DNA of 64,000 bases, from the NCBI RefSeq assembly GCF_016234775.1, contig NZ_JACRAH010000001.1, positions 271,502 to 335,501 on the forward strand, written 5' to 3'. Of the stretch, positions 1 to 8,000 are shown piece after piece (the stretch's first letter is position 1; each line of letters opens with the position of its first letter). Source of the stretch: Aquabacterium sp. Lineage in GTDB: Bacteria > Pseudomonadota > Gammaproteobacteria > Burkholderiales > Burkholderiaceae_C. A program made the translations under genes and the position numbers. Under the pieces are notes generated by a model, which saw only the letters and a list, made by a program, of their open reading frames with translations, searched no databases and was not told the DNA's origin.

Positions 1-654
1 AATGGCCAGCCTTGCATGGTGCTGGGCCATCAGAAGGGCCGCGACACCAAGGAGCGCGCGATGCGCAACTTCGGCATGTCTCGCCCCGAGGGCTACCGCA
101 AGGCGCTGCGCCTGATGCAGACGGCCGAGAAGTTCGGCCTGCCCGTGTTCACGTTTGTGGATACACCTGGCGCCTATCCCGGCATTGGTGCGGAAGAGCG
201 CAACCAGTCTGAGGCTATCGGTCGCAACATCTTCGAGATGGCGCGTCTGGAGGTGCCCATCATCACCACCATCATCGGTGAGGGGGGCTCGGGCGGCGCG
301 CTGGCCATCAGCGTGGCCGACCAGGTGCTGATGATGCAGTACTCGGTGTACTCGGTGATCTCGCCTGAAGGCTGCGCGTCCATCCTGTGGAAGACGGCCG
401 ACAAGGCCTCGGATGCGGCGGAAGCGCTGGGCATCACGGCGCATCGCCTGAAGGCGCTGGGGCTGATCGACAAGATCGTCAGCGAGCCGGTTGGTGGGGC
501 ACACCGCGATCACAAGCAAGCCTGCGCGAACCTCAAGCGTGCGCTCAATGATGCACTGCGCCAGGTCAGCGACATGAAGGTCAAGGATTTGCTGCAGACG
601 CGCTACGACCGTCTGCAGAGCTACGGCCGGTACAACGACACCAAGGAGCATTGA
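1..654 (+). CDS. accA: Acetyl-CoA carboxylase carboxyltransferase subunit alpha (5' partial)
   Basis: AccA, with AccD, moves the carboxyl group from carboxybiotin on BCCP to acetyl-CoA to make malonyl-CoA, the first committed step of fatty acid synthesis. The frame is open from base 1, so the N-terminal third lies outside the window. Visible family signatures are [10 protein letters not shown], the [15 protein letters not shown] stretch, [20 protein letters not shown] and the Gly-rich [11 protein letters not shown] oxyanion region. The C-terminus ends in the usual charged tail. tilS follows after 35 bases on the same strand, a common pairing in Burkholderiales. Its product also supplies the malonyl-CoA that the PKS module further along would need. 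Confidence 0.97.
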   Translation, partial: NGQPCMVLGHQKGRDTKERAMRNFGMSRPEGYRKALRLMQTAEKFGLPVFTFVDTPGAYPGIGAEERNQSEAIGRNIFEMARLEVPIITTIIGEGGSGGALAISVADQVLMMQYSVYSVISPEGCASILWKTADKASDAAEALGITAHRLKALGLIDKIVSEPVGGAHRDHKQACANLKRALNDALRQVSDMKVKDLLQTRYDRLQSYGRYNDTKEH

Positions 655-689
655 GCTTCGGCGGTGGCGGCGGCACGTGAAGGACGGTG

Positions 690-2084
690 ATGTCGATCCG
701 TGAGTTGCCGCAACTGGGGCGTGTTGCCGTGGCCTACAGCGCGGGGCGGGATTCCACCGCCCTGTTGCACGCGACAGCCTGCGCGGCCCGTGAGTCGGGC
801 GGCCTGGAGGTGCTGGCGCTGCATGTGCACCATGGGCTTAGTTCACACGCGGATGCTTGGCTGGCGCATGCCGAGCAAGTGTGTGCCGAGTGGGCACGTC
901 AAGGCTTGCCAGTGAGGCTGTTGTCGCGGCGGGTGAGCGTGGCGCTTGATGCGGGTGAGGGTGTCGAATCCGCGGCAAGGCGGGCGCGTTATGTTGCCCT
1001 GGCCGATATGGCGCGTGAGGCTGGCGCCGATCTGATCCTGCTGGCCCACCATCGTCGGGATCAGGCAGAGACCGTACTGCTACAGGCGCTGCGGGGTGCA
1101 GGCGTCAGAGGCCTGGCGGCGATGCCCGCAGACATCGAGCGCGATGGGCTGCGATGGGTTCGCCCCTGGTTGCGCCATCCTCGTGAGGCGATCGAGGCTT
1201 ATGTTGGCTTGCATGGCCTGGCCTTTGTCGACGATGACAGCAATGGCGACATCCGTTTTGCGCGTAACCGCCTGAGGTTGGACGTCTGGCCTTCCCTGGA
1301 GACCGCTTTTCCGCAGGCAGAAGTTTCATTGGCGGCCTCGGCTGACAGGGTGCAGGACGTGTTGCCTGGCGTCGAGGATTGGGCCCAGGGACTGGTCGCT
1401 TTGCTGCAGGTCCGTGGCGTAGAGGGTGCGGCTGCTGGCCCGGGGCTGGATGCCGTTCGCTGGGCGGAGCTGTCTGGTGCGGAGCGGCGTGTGTCATTGG
1501 CGCACTGGTATCGTAGTTGGCAAGGGTGGTCGCTGTCTGCCAGTTGGCTGCTGAGGCTGGCTCAAGAGGTGCCGGGGTTGGTTTTTCGAAAGCAGCCTGC
1601 GCAGTGGCCAGATATCGGGTTGAGCCTGTATCGGGGCGTCTTGTTGCCACTTGAAGGTGAAGGGCTCGTCGCTCAGGCTCGTGTGCTTGACAGTGCGGTG
1701 CAAGGCGAATCCAAGGGCGCGGCGACCGCAACGGATTGCAGTTTCTGCGTTGAATCCCCTGGCGACCACGCGCTGACATCCTGGTGTGGGGTCTTGCGGG
1801 TGACGCCGGTTCAGGCCGGAGGCGTAGCGCCTTCGCTGTTGCGTCATGTCTTCGCGGCAGGAAGGCGGGGCGGAGAGCAGTTCCAGGCCGGCCCCGGCAG
1901 GCCTCCGCGGTCGCTGAAGAAACAGTTTCAGGCTGCGGGGGTGCCCGAATGGCGCCGCAGTGGGCCCCTGATCTGGTCTGGTGAACGACTCGTTTTTGTC
2001 CCCGGACTGGGTATCGATGCGAGGTGTCTGGCCTCGGATGGTGGCGTCCAATGGGGCCTCGAATGGGTGCCTGACGCCCGTTAA
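690..2084 (+). CDS. tilS: tRNA(Ile)-lysidine synthase TilS
   Basis: TilS attaches lysine to C34 of the CAU-anticodon tRNA-Ile, so the tRNA reads AUA and is charged with Ile. The N-terminal PP-loop is visible as VAYSAGRDSTALLH (SAGRDS in place of the usual SGGxDS), followed by HVHHGL and a hydrophobic Rossmann-like core with LLAHHRRDQAET. The protein has 464 residues, normal for the long TilS form with C-terminal substrate-binding domains. That half is divergent, as usual for this family. The start is ATG 690 behind AAGGA; GTG 687 in the same frame is an alternative. It closely follows accA, so the two are probably co-transcribed. Confidence 0.93.
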   Translation: MSIRELPQLGRVAVAYSAGRDSTALLHATACAARESGGLEVLALHVHHGLSSHADAWLAHAEQVCAEWARQGLPVRLLSRRVSVALDAGEGVESAARRARYVALADMAREAGADLILLAHHRRDQAETVLLQALRGAGVRGLAAMPADIERDGLRWVRPWLRHPREAIEAYVGLHGLAFVDDDSNGDIRFARNRLRLDVWPSLETAFPQAEVSLAASADRVQDVLPGVEDWAQGLVALLQVRGVEGAAAGPGLDAVRWAELSGAERRVSLAHWYRSWQGWSLSASWLLRLAQEVPGLVFRKQPAQWPDIGLSLYRGVLLPLEGEGLVAQARVLDSAVQGESKGAATATDCSFCVESPGDHALTSWCGVLRVTPVQAGGVAPSLLRHVFAAGRRGGEQFQAGPGRPPRSLKKQFQAAGVPEWRRSGPLIWSGERLVFVPGLGIDARCLASDGGVQWGLEWVPDAR

Positions 2085-2096
2085 ATACCCGGTTGG

Positions 2097-2127
2097 TTGA
2101 CCACGGGCTCGGCCATGAGGCTAAAAT
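2097..2127 (+). promoter_or_regulatory. Candidate sigma70 promoter for lysC
   Basis: TTGACC (2097-2102) and TAAAAT (2122-2127) are separated by 19 bases, longer than ideal. The -10 sits in the GGCTAAAAT context that recurs at other promoters in this window. It lies about 100 bases before the lysC start, leaving a leader of roughly 90 bases in which no strong terminator-like hairpin is evident. Confidence 0.45.
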
Positions 2128-2226
2128 CGAGAGTTTGACCGCGCACGCATTTCTGGTTTTCTCGTGTGTTTTCCTTGTGTGCACCCTTTCTGTTAAGGCG
2201 TGCGGTCTTTTCCAACAACATCTGAC

Positions 2227-3483
2227 ATGGCACTGATCGTTCACAAATACGGCGGCACGTCGATGGGCTCTACCGAGCGCATCCGTAACGTGGCCAAGCG
2301 CGTGGCCAAGTGGGTGCGGGCGGGTCATCAAATCGTGGTCGTTCCGTCGGCCATGAGCGGTGAAACAAACCGTCTGCTGGGCCTGGCCAAAGAACTCTCC
2401 GCGAACCCCAGCGCTCGCGAACTCGACATGATCGCCGCCACTGGCGAGCAGGTCTCTTCTGGCTTGCTGGCCATTGCCTTGCAGGCCGAAGGCCTGGAGT
2501 CGGTCAGCTACGCTGGCTGGCAAGTGCCGATCAAGACCGATTCCGCTTTCACCAAGGCCCGTATCGAGAGCATCGATGACGCCCGCGTGCGTGCCGATCT
2601 GGCTGCCGGCAAGGTGGTGGTGATCACGGGCTTCCAGGGTGTGGATCCTGAAGGCAACATCACGACGCTGGGTCGCGGTGGTTCCGACACCTCGGCGGTG
2701 GCTGTGGCCGCTGCCATGAAGGCTGACGAATGCCTGATCTACACCGACGTGGACGGCGTTTACACGACCGACCCGCGCGTGGTGCCCGACGCTCGCCGCC
2801 TGACGGCCATCAGCTTTGAAGAAATGCTGGAAATGGCTTCGCTGGGCTCCAAGGTGTTGCAGATCCGTTCGGTGGAATTCGCCGGTAAATACCGTGTGCC
2901 CCTGCGCGTGCTGTCCAGCTTCACGCCCTGGGATATCGATCTGGCTGAAGAAGCCAAGTCGGGCACGCTCATCAGTTTTGAGGAAGACGAGAAAATGGAA
3001 CAAGCCGTTGTTTCGGGCATCGCATTCAACCGCGACGAAGCCAAGATCACCGTGGTCGGCGTGCCCGACACCCCTGGTATCGCCTACCAGATCCTGGGCA
3101 AGGTTGCCGAGGCCAATATCGACATCGACGTGATCATCCAGAACGTCTCGCACGATGGCAAGACGGACTTCTCGTTCACCGTCCACCGCAACGATTTTGC
3201 CAAGACCGTGGAACTGCTCGAAACCAAGGTGCTGCCTTCGCTGGGCGCCGCCAAGGTGGTGGGCGATCCCAAGATCTGCAAGGTGTCGATCGTGGGCATC
3301 GGCATGCGCAGTCACGCTGGCATCGCGGCCACGATGTTCAAGACCCTGTCTGACGAGAGCATCAACATCCAGATGATCACGACCAGCGAAATCAAGACCT
3401 CCGTCGTCATCGACGAGAAGTACATGGAACTGGCTGTGCGTGCTTTGCACAAGGCGTTTGGCCTGGAAGAAGCGAAGGCCTGA
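2227..3483 (+). CDS. lysC: Aspartate kinase
   Basis: LysC phosphorylates aspartate at the head of the Lys/Thr/Met/diaminopimelate pathway. The protein has 418 residues, the size of the standalone feedback-regulated type. The N-terminal kinase motif VHKYGGTSMGS starts at residue 4, GRGGSDTSAVA and YTDVDGVYTTDPR sit in the kinase domain, and two ACT domains occupy the last 150 residues (GVPDTPGIAYQIL and VSIVGIGMRSHAGIAA). I chose ATG 2227 because MALIVHKYGG matches the family start; upstream in-frame codons have no family support. The gene stands alone behind its own promoter and is followed by a tRNA gene. Confidence 0.97.
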   Translation: MALIVHKYGGTSMGSTERIRNVAKRVAKWVRAGHQIVVVPSAMSGETNRLLGLAKELSANPSARELDMIAATGEQVSSGLLAIALQAEGLESVSYAGWQVPIKTDSAFTKARIESIDDARVRADLAAGKVVVITGFQGVDPEGNITTLGRGGSDTSAVAVAAAMKADECLIYTDVDGVYTTDPRVVPDARRLTAISFEEMLEMASLGSKVLQIRSVEFAGKYRVPLRVLSSFTPWDIDLAEEAKSGTLISFEEDEKMEQAVVSGIAFNRDEAKITVVGVPDTPGIAYQILGKVAEANIDIDVIIQNVSHDGKTDFSFTVHRNDFAKTVELLETKVLPSLGAAKVVGDPKICKVSIVGIGMRSHAGIAATMFKTLSDESINIQMITTSEIKTSVVIDEKYMELAVRALHKAFGLEEAKA

Positions 3484-3527
3484 TTGACGTTGTTTTGAGC
3501 GCAACAATCAGAACGCTCGGATTTCTG

Positions 3528-3536
3528 GGCTAGAAT
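3528..3536 (+). promoter_or_regulatory. -10 element for tRNA-Ser
   Basis: GGCTAGAAT, with TAGAAT at 3531-3536, lies 14 bases before the mature tRNA 5' end. No convincing -35 is seen at 17 bases upstream. It matches the -10 form seen before other genes in this window. Confidence 0.45.
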
Positions 3537-3549
3537 GCTCGCTGTTGCT

Positions 3550-3640
3550 GGAGACGTGGCCGAGTGGTCGAAGGTACTCCCCTGCTAAGGGAGCATACGC
3601 CAAAAGCGTATCGAGGGTTCGAATCCCTCCGTCTCCGCCA
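3550..3640 (+). tRNA. tRNA-Ser (GCT anticodon)
   Basis: A 91-base cloverleaf with a 7-bp acceptor (GGAGACG/CGTCTCC), anticodon stem CTCCC/GGGAG around loop CTGCTAA, so the anticodon is GCT, and T-loop GGTTCGAATCC. The long variable arm (CATACGCCAAAAGCGTAT) is the class II hallmark of tRNA-Ser. CCA is encoded. It is followed at once by an intrinsic terminator. Confidence 0.97.
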
Positions 3641-3647
3641 GAACAGG

Positions 3648-3681
3648 AAACCCCCAAGTGAGTAATCGCTTGGGGGTTTTT
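3648..3681 (+). terminator. Rho-independent terminator after tRNA-Ser
   Basis: A 10-bp stem (CCCCCAAGTG / CGCTTGGGGG, one G-T pair) with a 6-base loop is followed by TTTTT. The 5' A-run gives some terminator activity for the convergent HDOD gene as well. Confidence 0.9.
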
Positions 3682-3697
3682 CTTTGGCCGTCACAGG

Positions 3698-4579
3698 TCA
3701 CTGGTCACCAGCGAAACGCTCGTGCAGTTCGTCCGCCCAGTTGTCGATGTCCGACCTGGAGATCGCCAGCGTTTGCATCGCCAACTCAGCGCCCTTGGCC
3801 CATTCGGCGTGATTGTTGAGCCCCTGAAAGCGTTGAATGATGTGCTCGACGACCAGACACAGCGCGATCAGCTCATGTACGACGCTGGTGGCGCCCTCCT
3901 TGAGGTAATCGTAGTCATGATGGAGCTTGACGGCGTTGGCGATGTCTTGCGTGAGGCCCCATGAGCGAGCCAGCAGCGAGCCGATGACCGTGTGGTCCGT
4001 GGCGTGACGCTCTTGCTCCACCTGCGTGAAGGCCAGTTCGCTGCGGTTGGCTTCGACCAGCGTTTCGACGTAGGAAGGTTGCGTGAAGCGTTGCGCCAGC
4101 AAGGGAATGCCGACATCGGCGAACAGGCCCATCGTCTGAGCTGTTTCCGGATCGACCCCGACACGATGCGCGAGCATGCCCATGGCCTGGCTGCGCTTGG
4201 AAGACACATCCCAGAACCGGAAGAGGGCGGGGCCGTCTGTCGGCAACACCTTGCGCAAGGCAATTTCCGTGAGAATGTGCTCACATCGCTTGAAGCCGAT
4301 GATGTTGAAGGCCTCGGAGACATTGCCGATGCGCCGGCTCATGCCCAGCCAGGGGGAGTTGGCCAGCTTGAGCAGTGCGGCCGACATGGCCACGTCCGAG
4401 TTGACGATCGCCACCAGGCGATCAATGCGCGGCTCGGCACGTTCCAGTTCCAGCTTGAGATCGACCAGGGAGCTGGGTCGAGGCGGAATGGTGATGTCCT
4501 TGAGCATATCGCGCAGCGTGGGGGATGGCGCTGTCTCGCGCTTGTCGCTCCCGAGCTGAGATTCGATGGTGGATTGCAT
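3698..4579 (-). CDS. HDOD domain protein
   Basis: HDOD proteins are metal-independent relatives of HD hydrolases found in bacterial signalling; most have no proven catalytic activity. The 293-residue protein carries the HDOD region from about residue 30 (IPPRPSSLVDLKLEL, IVNSDVAMSAALLKLANSPW, VSEAFNIIGFKR) to about 230, where HDY appears in LHHDYDYL. No output domain is fused. The start is ATG 4579 with GGGAG just upstream; a longer in-frame extension upstream lacks family support. It is convergent with the tRNA-Ser terminator and divergent from rdgC. The exact role is unknown. Confidence 0.85.
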   Translation of the reverse strand: MQSTIESQLGSDKRETAPSPTLRDMLKDITIPPRPSSLVDLKLELERAEPRIDRLVAIVNSDVAMSAALLKLANSPWLGMSRRIGNVSEAFNIIGFKRCEHILTEIALRKVLPTDGPALFRFWDVSSKRSQAMGMLAHRVGVDPETAQTMGLFADVGIPLLAQRFTQPSYVETLVEANRSELAFTQVEQERHATDHTVIGSLLARSWGLTQDIANAVKLHHDYDYLKEGATSVVHELIALCLVVEHIIQRFQGLNNHAEWAKGAELAMQTLAISRSDIDNWADELHERFAGDQ

Positions 4580-4814
4580 GGAGGCTCCCTGTGGATAGGC
4601 TCTTATCGCCTTCTGGTCGGTGATCTGAATCCGAAAACCCGGATGGATATCGGTATTTTTGCTGTGCGCGCCACAAATCAGCCAGCCCGGACACTCCGCT
4701 ACACTGACCACTCGGGAACGGCGTGCGCGCCAGGGTGCCGTAACGTTTTCCGTCAAGAGAACGCCTCTGCTCGGTCAGGGGCGTTTGCTTTGGTGGGTTA
4801 GTAGAAGGTCGAAC

Positions 4815-5840
4815 GTGTTCAAGAATCTGACGGTGTATCGAATCGGGCCGGATTGGGCTGCCAGTGCAGCTGAAATCGAGGCGGTCCTGGACAAAGAGCG
4901 TTTTGTTGAATGTGGCGCTACGCAGCAGAAGTCGTCGGGCTGGGTTGAACCCCGTGGCGAGGCCAATGCACCGCTGGTGGAGGTGGTCGATGGCCACATG
5001 CTGCTCAAGCTCATGACCGAGCAGCGTGTGGTGCCGGGTTCGGTGGTGAAGCGTCGCACGGAAGAAATTGCCGAGCAGATGGAGAAGAACACCGGCCGCA
5101 AGCCTGGCAAGAAGATCATGAAGGAACTCAAGGAGCAGGCCTTGCTGGAGCTGCTGCCCATGGCCTTTACCAAGCAGTCGGTGACACGGGTGTGGATCGC
5201 GCCCAAGCAGCGCCTGTTGATGCTCGACAGCGGCAGCCAGTCCAAGGCGGACGAGGTGGTCACGATGCTGATCAACGCCAACCAGGGGCTGGCGCTGTCA
5301 CTGGTCCAGACCGAGATGTCACCCGCCGTGGCGATGACGCATTGGCTGGGTACGGGCGAGCCGCCTTACCAGTTCACGATCGACCGCGAATGCGAGCTGA
5401 AGTCGACCGACGAGATGAAATCGGTGGTGCGTTATGCGCGCCACGATCTGGACACCGATGAGGTGAAGCAGCACATCGTCAGCGGCAAGGTGCCCACGCG
5501 CGTGGCCATGACCTGGCGCGATCGCGTGTCGTTCATCCTGAGCGAATCCATGCAGCTCAAGAAGGTGGCCTTCCTTGACGTGGTATTCGAGGGCCCCATG
5601 GCAGCTGCCGGCAAGATGGACAAGGGCGAGGCCTTTGATGCCGATGCAGCCATTGCCACCGGGGAGCTGATCGAGTTGATTCCGGATCTGCTGGAGGCGC
5701 TCGGCGGCGAGCAGGTCATGGGCCTGGGTTCGACGCTACCTGTGTCGGATGCCCCGGTGGTGCCAGCCAGGACTGAATCTGCGCCACCACCCAAGGAGCT
5801 GCATCCAGCGGGAGATCATGCCCCGCCTTGGGATGTCTGA
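4815..5840 (+). CDS. rdgC: Recombination-associated protein RdgC
   Basis: RdgC is a ring-shaped DNA-binding protein that limits RecA filament activity and is nucleoid-associated. I start it at GTG 4815, giving (M)FKNLTVYRIGPDW, the family N-terminus, with GAAGG seven bases upstream. Conserved stretches include GWVEPRG, KLMTEQRVVPGSVVKRR, GKKIMKELKEQALLELLPMA and VTRVWIAPKQRLL. It has 341 residues against about 300 usual; the extra is a Pro-rich, probably disordered C-terminal tail. The last 125 bases overlap the 3' end of the hydrolase gene on the other strand. Confidence 0.94.
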   Translation: MFKNLTVYRIGPDWAASAAEIEAVLDKERFVECGATQQKSSGWVEPRGEANAPLVEVVDGHMLLKLMTEQRVVPGSVVKRRTEEIAEQMEKNTGRKPGKKIMKELKEQALLELLPMAFTKQSVTRVWIAPKQRLLMLDSGSQSKADEVVTMLINANQGLALSLVQTEMSPAVAMTHWLGTGEPPYQFTIDRECELKSTDEMKSVVRYARHDLDTDEVKQHIVSGKVPTRVAMTWRDRVSFILSESMQLKKVAFLDVVFEGPMAAAGKMDKGEAFDADAAIATGELIELIPDLLEALGGEQVMGLGSTLPVSDAPVVPARTESAPPPKELHPAGDHAPPWDV

Positions 5841-6507
5841 GCAGAGGTAGCTGCCAGCGCTGCGCCAGTTCGGCTGAGCAGGCTGGATGGACCAGCCGGT
5901 CGCCCAGGCTGTTGAGTATCAACATGGGCACAGGCGGTCTTTGCTGTGGCGCACGGTAGCGCGTGGCCGCCCATAGTTGGCGCAGGCCGTTGCGTGTGCT
6001 CACAGGGTGCTCAGCGCGCAAAGCAAGCCACCTCGCCAGCGTTCCCTCGGGATCGTTCGGGTGCCGCGTGGTCATGGCCATGATGGCGCGTTCCCAGCGT
6101 TCCGCATCTGCCTGTCCGAGCAGCAGCTTCAGGATGAGAGGATAGTTGCTCGCTTGCAGGCGATGCCAGAACGGGCTGAAGGGCCGCAGGCTGGTGTTGA
6201 TCAGCGCGCAACGAGTCAGCTCACCGGGATAGGCGCGAGCCCAGGCGACGGTGACCATGGCACCCAGAGACATGGCGATCATGCTGTAGGGCGGCTGGTG
6301 GCCCTGCGCCCGCAGACTGGTCCGGACGGACTCAACCATGTCCTCCACCCGCGTCGGGCTCTCCTGCAGATGCAGTTCGCCATTGCCGGGCAGATCAGGC
6401 GTCAGCACCAGGTCGCCAGCGGGCAAGGCCTGCTGGAGCAAGGGCACGAAGGCGCCCCAGTGCCCCTGTTCGCGTGTCAGGCCTCGCAGCAGTATCCAGG
6501 TGCTCAT
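5716..6507 (-). CDS. Alpha/beta hydrolase
   Basis: A 263-residue cytoplasmic protein with the alpha/beta hydrolase pattern. It has an N-terminal strand with the oxyanion region LLRGLTREQGHW, nucleophile elbow IAMSLG (Ser80), an acid at Asp203 (NSLGDRLVHP) and His230 (KAGHDLPLD), so a full Ser-Asp-His triad is visible. The first elbow position is Ala rather than Gly. The substrate is unknown. I chose ATG 6507 because MSTWILLRGL begins the fold. Its 3' end overlaps rdgC by 125 bases in the convergent direction, and the M14 peptidase gene ends 10 bases upstream, so the two minus-strand genes probably form an operon. Confidence 0.8.
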   Translation of the reverse strand: MSTWILLRGLTREQGHWGAFVPLLQQALPAGDLVLTPDLPGNGELHLQESPTRVEDMVESVRTSLRAQGHQPPYSMIAMSLGAMVTVAWARAYPGELTRCALINTSLRPFSPFWHRLQASNYPLILKLLLGQADAERWERAIMAMTTRHPNDPEGTLARWLALRAEHPVSTRNGLRQLWAATRYRAPQQRPPVPMLILNSLGDRLVHPACSAELAQRWQLPLLRHPKAGHDLPLDAAPWVVAQIQSWLAPPGHPTQVASNPGP

Positions 6508-6517
6508 GACAGCCCTT

Positions 6518-7639
6518 TCATTTGGGTCTGACCAGGCCTGATCGCCTGGACTTGGGCAGTTCGGGGTACCAGCGGGCCAGCGCCTGGCGGTGGTGCAGAT
6601 CGCGCTCATGCTCGTCGGGCTGCCAGCGGCTGTGGCTGGCCACTGCGCGGGTCATGAAGTCCAGCAAGGCCATGTGCCGGCGCAAGACGCGCTGCTGTCG
6701 GTGCGCGATCAGCGGGTTGAAGATGCCATGGCGGGTGAACAGCTGGCGCGGGTTCTTCTTCACCCAGATCCACGAACCCATCTCCAGGGTGAGGGGCAGG
6801 AAGATGTGCTGAGGGTGCCGCTCTCGGCCCAGCAGGTAGAGGTGATCCCACAGATCACCATGTGTCAGGTAGTGCACGCTTTGCGGCTCGAACACGTAGC
6901 GATGGTGTGCGTGGGTCTGGTCAAAGATGCGGTGCAGGGCGTGGAGCTCGGCCAGGTGCGCGATGGGCTCGGTGGTATGGGCAAAGGGAAACCAGATGCG
7001 GTCCTGCACACCAAAACCGGAGTGGCAATCGATGGCGGCACTGAAAGGGCTGGTCAACAAGGATTGCTCGACCACCTGACACAGTGCATAGCTTTCTTCT
7101 TCCATGGGCGCGCGCTCCGGGCCCCGGTACCAGGGCAGGGTCGCACTCAGACGTTGCCCGCCGATCAGAAAGGGCACGTCTTCCTTGGCATCGATGGGGG
7201 CATTGCGCATCAGGTCGACGCCATGAGGATTGGCGCGTGTGCCTTGCCATAGCCCGCCCGGGTTCACCAGGGGCATGAACACCAGTCGGACGTCGGCCAG
7301 CAGATCGTGCAGGGCCTTGTCCCACTTCAGGCGGTGAACCAGGCTGCCCAGGTAGGCCAGCACGACTTCGGCGCCGATGCGCTCCAGGCCATGGACGCCG
7401 CCAAAAAAACCGATGGCTGGCGCGCCGGGATCGCGGGTGCCCATGGTGACGGCCAGCACGTCAAACTGATGCGAGCCCATCGCGATCTTGCACATCGTCT
7501 GGGCGTCCAGATGCGTGCCGCCCAATTCAATCAGGCGATGCAGTTCTTCCAGTTCGGGCAGGGCGGATGCGGGCACGCTGGGGGCGTCGGGTAAACGACG
7601 TCGGTTGGGAAGCAAAACCCGAGAGCGTAGGTGCGGCAC
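6518..7639 (-). CDS. M14 family zinc carboxypeptidase-like protein
   Basis: A 373-residue enzyme of the M14 zinc carboxypeptidase / succinylglutamate desuccinylase type. Zinc ligands are visible as His83 and Glu86 in GGVHGLE and His206 in DCHSGFG. NPHGVDLMRN is the substrate-carboxylate region, and Glu286 in LEMGSW is the likely catalytic base. No signal peptide is seen, so it is probably cytoplasmic. The length fits the carboxypeptidase group better than aspartoacylases, but the substrate (peptide, murein fragment or amidated metabolite) cannot be set from sequence. It lies just upstream of the alpha/beta hydrolase in the same direction. Confidence 0.83.
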   Translation of the reverse strand: MPHLRSRVLLPNRRRLPDAPSVPASALPELEELHRLIELGGTHLDAQTMCKIAMGSHQFDVLAVTMGTRDPGAPAIGFFGGVHGLERIGAEVVLAYLGSLVHRLKWDKALHDLLADVRLVFMPLVNPGGLWQGTRANPHGVDLMRNAPIDAKEDVPFLIGGQRLSATLPWYRGPERAPMEEESYALCQVVEQSLLTSPFSAAIDCHSGFGVQDRIWFPFAHTTEPIAHLAELHALHRIFDQTHAHHRYVFEPQSVHYLTHGDLWDHLYLLGRERHPQHIFLPLTLEMGSWIWVKKNPRQLFTRHGIFNPLIAHRQQRVLRRHMALLDFMTRAVASHSRWQPDEHERDLHHRQALARWYPELPKSRRSGLVRPK

Positions 7640-7744
7640 ATGTCAGGTGTGCGACAAGTGGCGGGTGCCTTGTCACCGCCGTGTCATTGGCGCCTCATAA
7701 GCTGCCAGGCCAGCCAGGAGCGGTTTTCTGGCAGGAGTACTCAC

Positions 7745-7894
7745 ATGCATCGCTCCCATCTGTCCCGCCCTCTCGGGCGGCAGGTCTTCAAGATCGCCAT
7801 GATCACCGTGGCGGCACTGGGCGGCCTGGTTGAATACGCGGCTCTCCTGCGTGTTCGCCTGGGTTCGCAACTGCATGGCTTGCGTCAATCTTGA
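7745..7894 (+). CDS. Small membrane-associated protein, unknown
   Basis: A 49-residue reading frame starting at ATG 7745 behind a good ribosome site (GCAGGAG, eight bases away). The N-terminus is basic (HRSHLSRPLGRQVFK), followed by one hydrophobic segment (IAMITVAALGGLVEYAALL, residues 17-35) and a short polar tail. This suggests a small single-pass membrane protein. I do not recognise a family. It lies 106 bases upstream of sbp on the same strand, so a link to sulfate uptake is possible but unproven. Confidence 0.45.
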   Translation: MHRSHLSRPLGRQVFKIAMITVAALGGLVEYAALLRVRLGSQLHGLRQS

Positions 7895-7903
7895 GTTCAT
7901 GCG

Positions 7904-7933
7904 CGAAGCGCATATGAAGCATTGAATTGCTTC
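7904..7933 (+). promoter_or_regulatory. Putative regulator site upstream of sbp
   Basis: GAAGCA (7916-7921) and TGCTTC (7928-7933) form a perfect inverted repeat with a 6-base spacer, preceded by another CGAAGC (7904-7909). The 9-mer GCGCATATG (7908-7916) recurs in the inverted repeat upstream of the cysB-type gene. The site lies about 70-95 bases before the sbp start and could bind that LysR regulator. Binding is an inference. Confidence 0.35.
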
Positions 7934-8000
7934 GTTCCCGTCCGGGGCGCCTCTTCATACGATTCAGTCATCGAATCCCACTGATGTCTGCAAAAAAATC

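Noticed and set aside
1105..3507. An 800-codon minus-strand frame across tilS and lysC
   Set aside because: It is antisense to two certain genes and crosses their boundary; composition is His/Arg-rich shadow with no domain.
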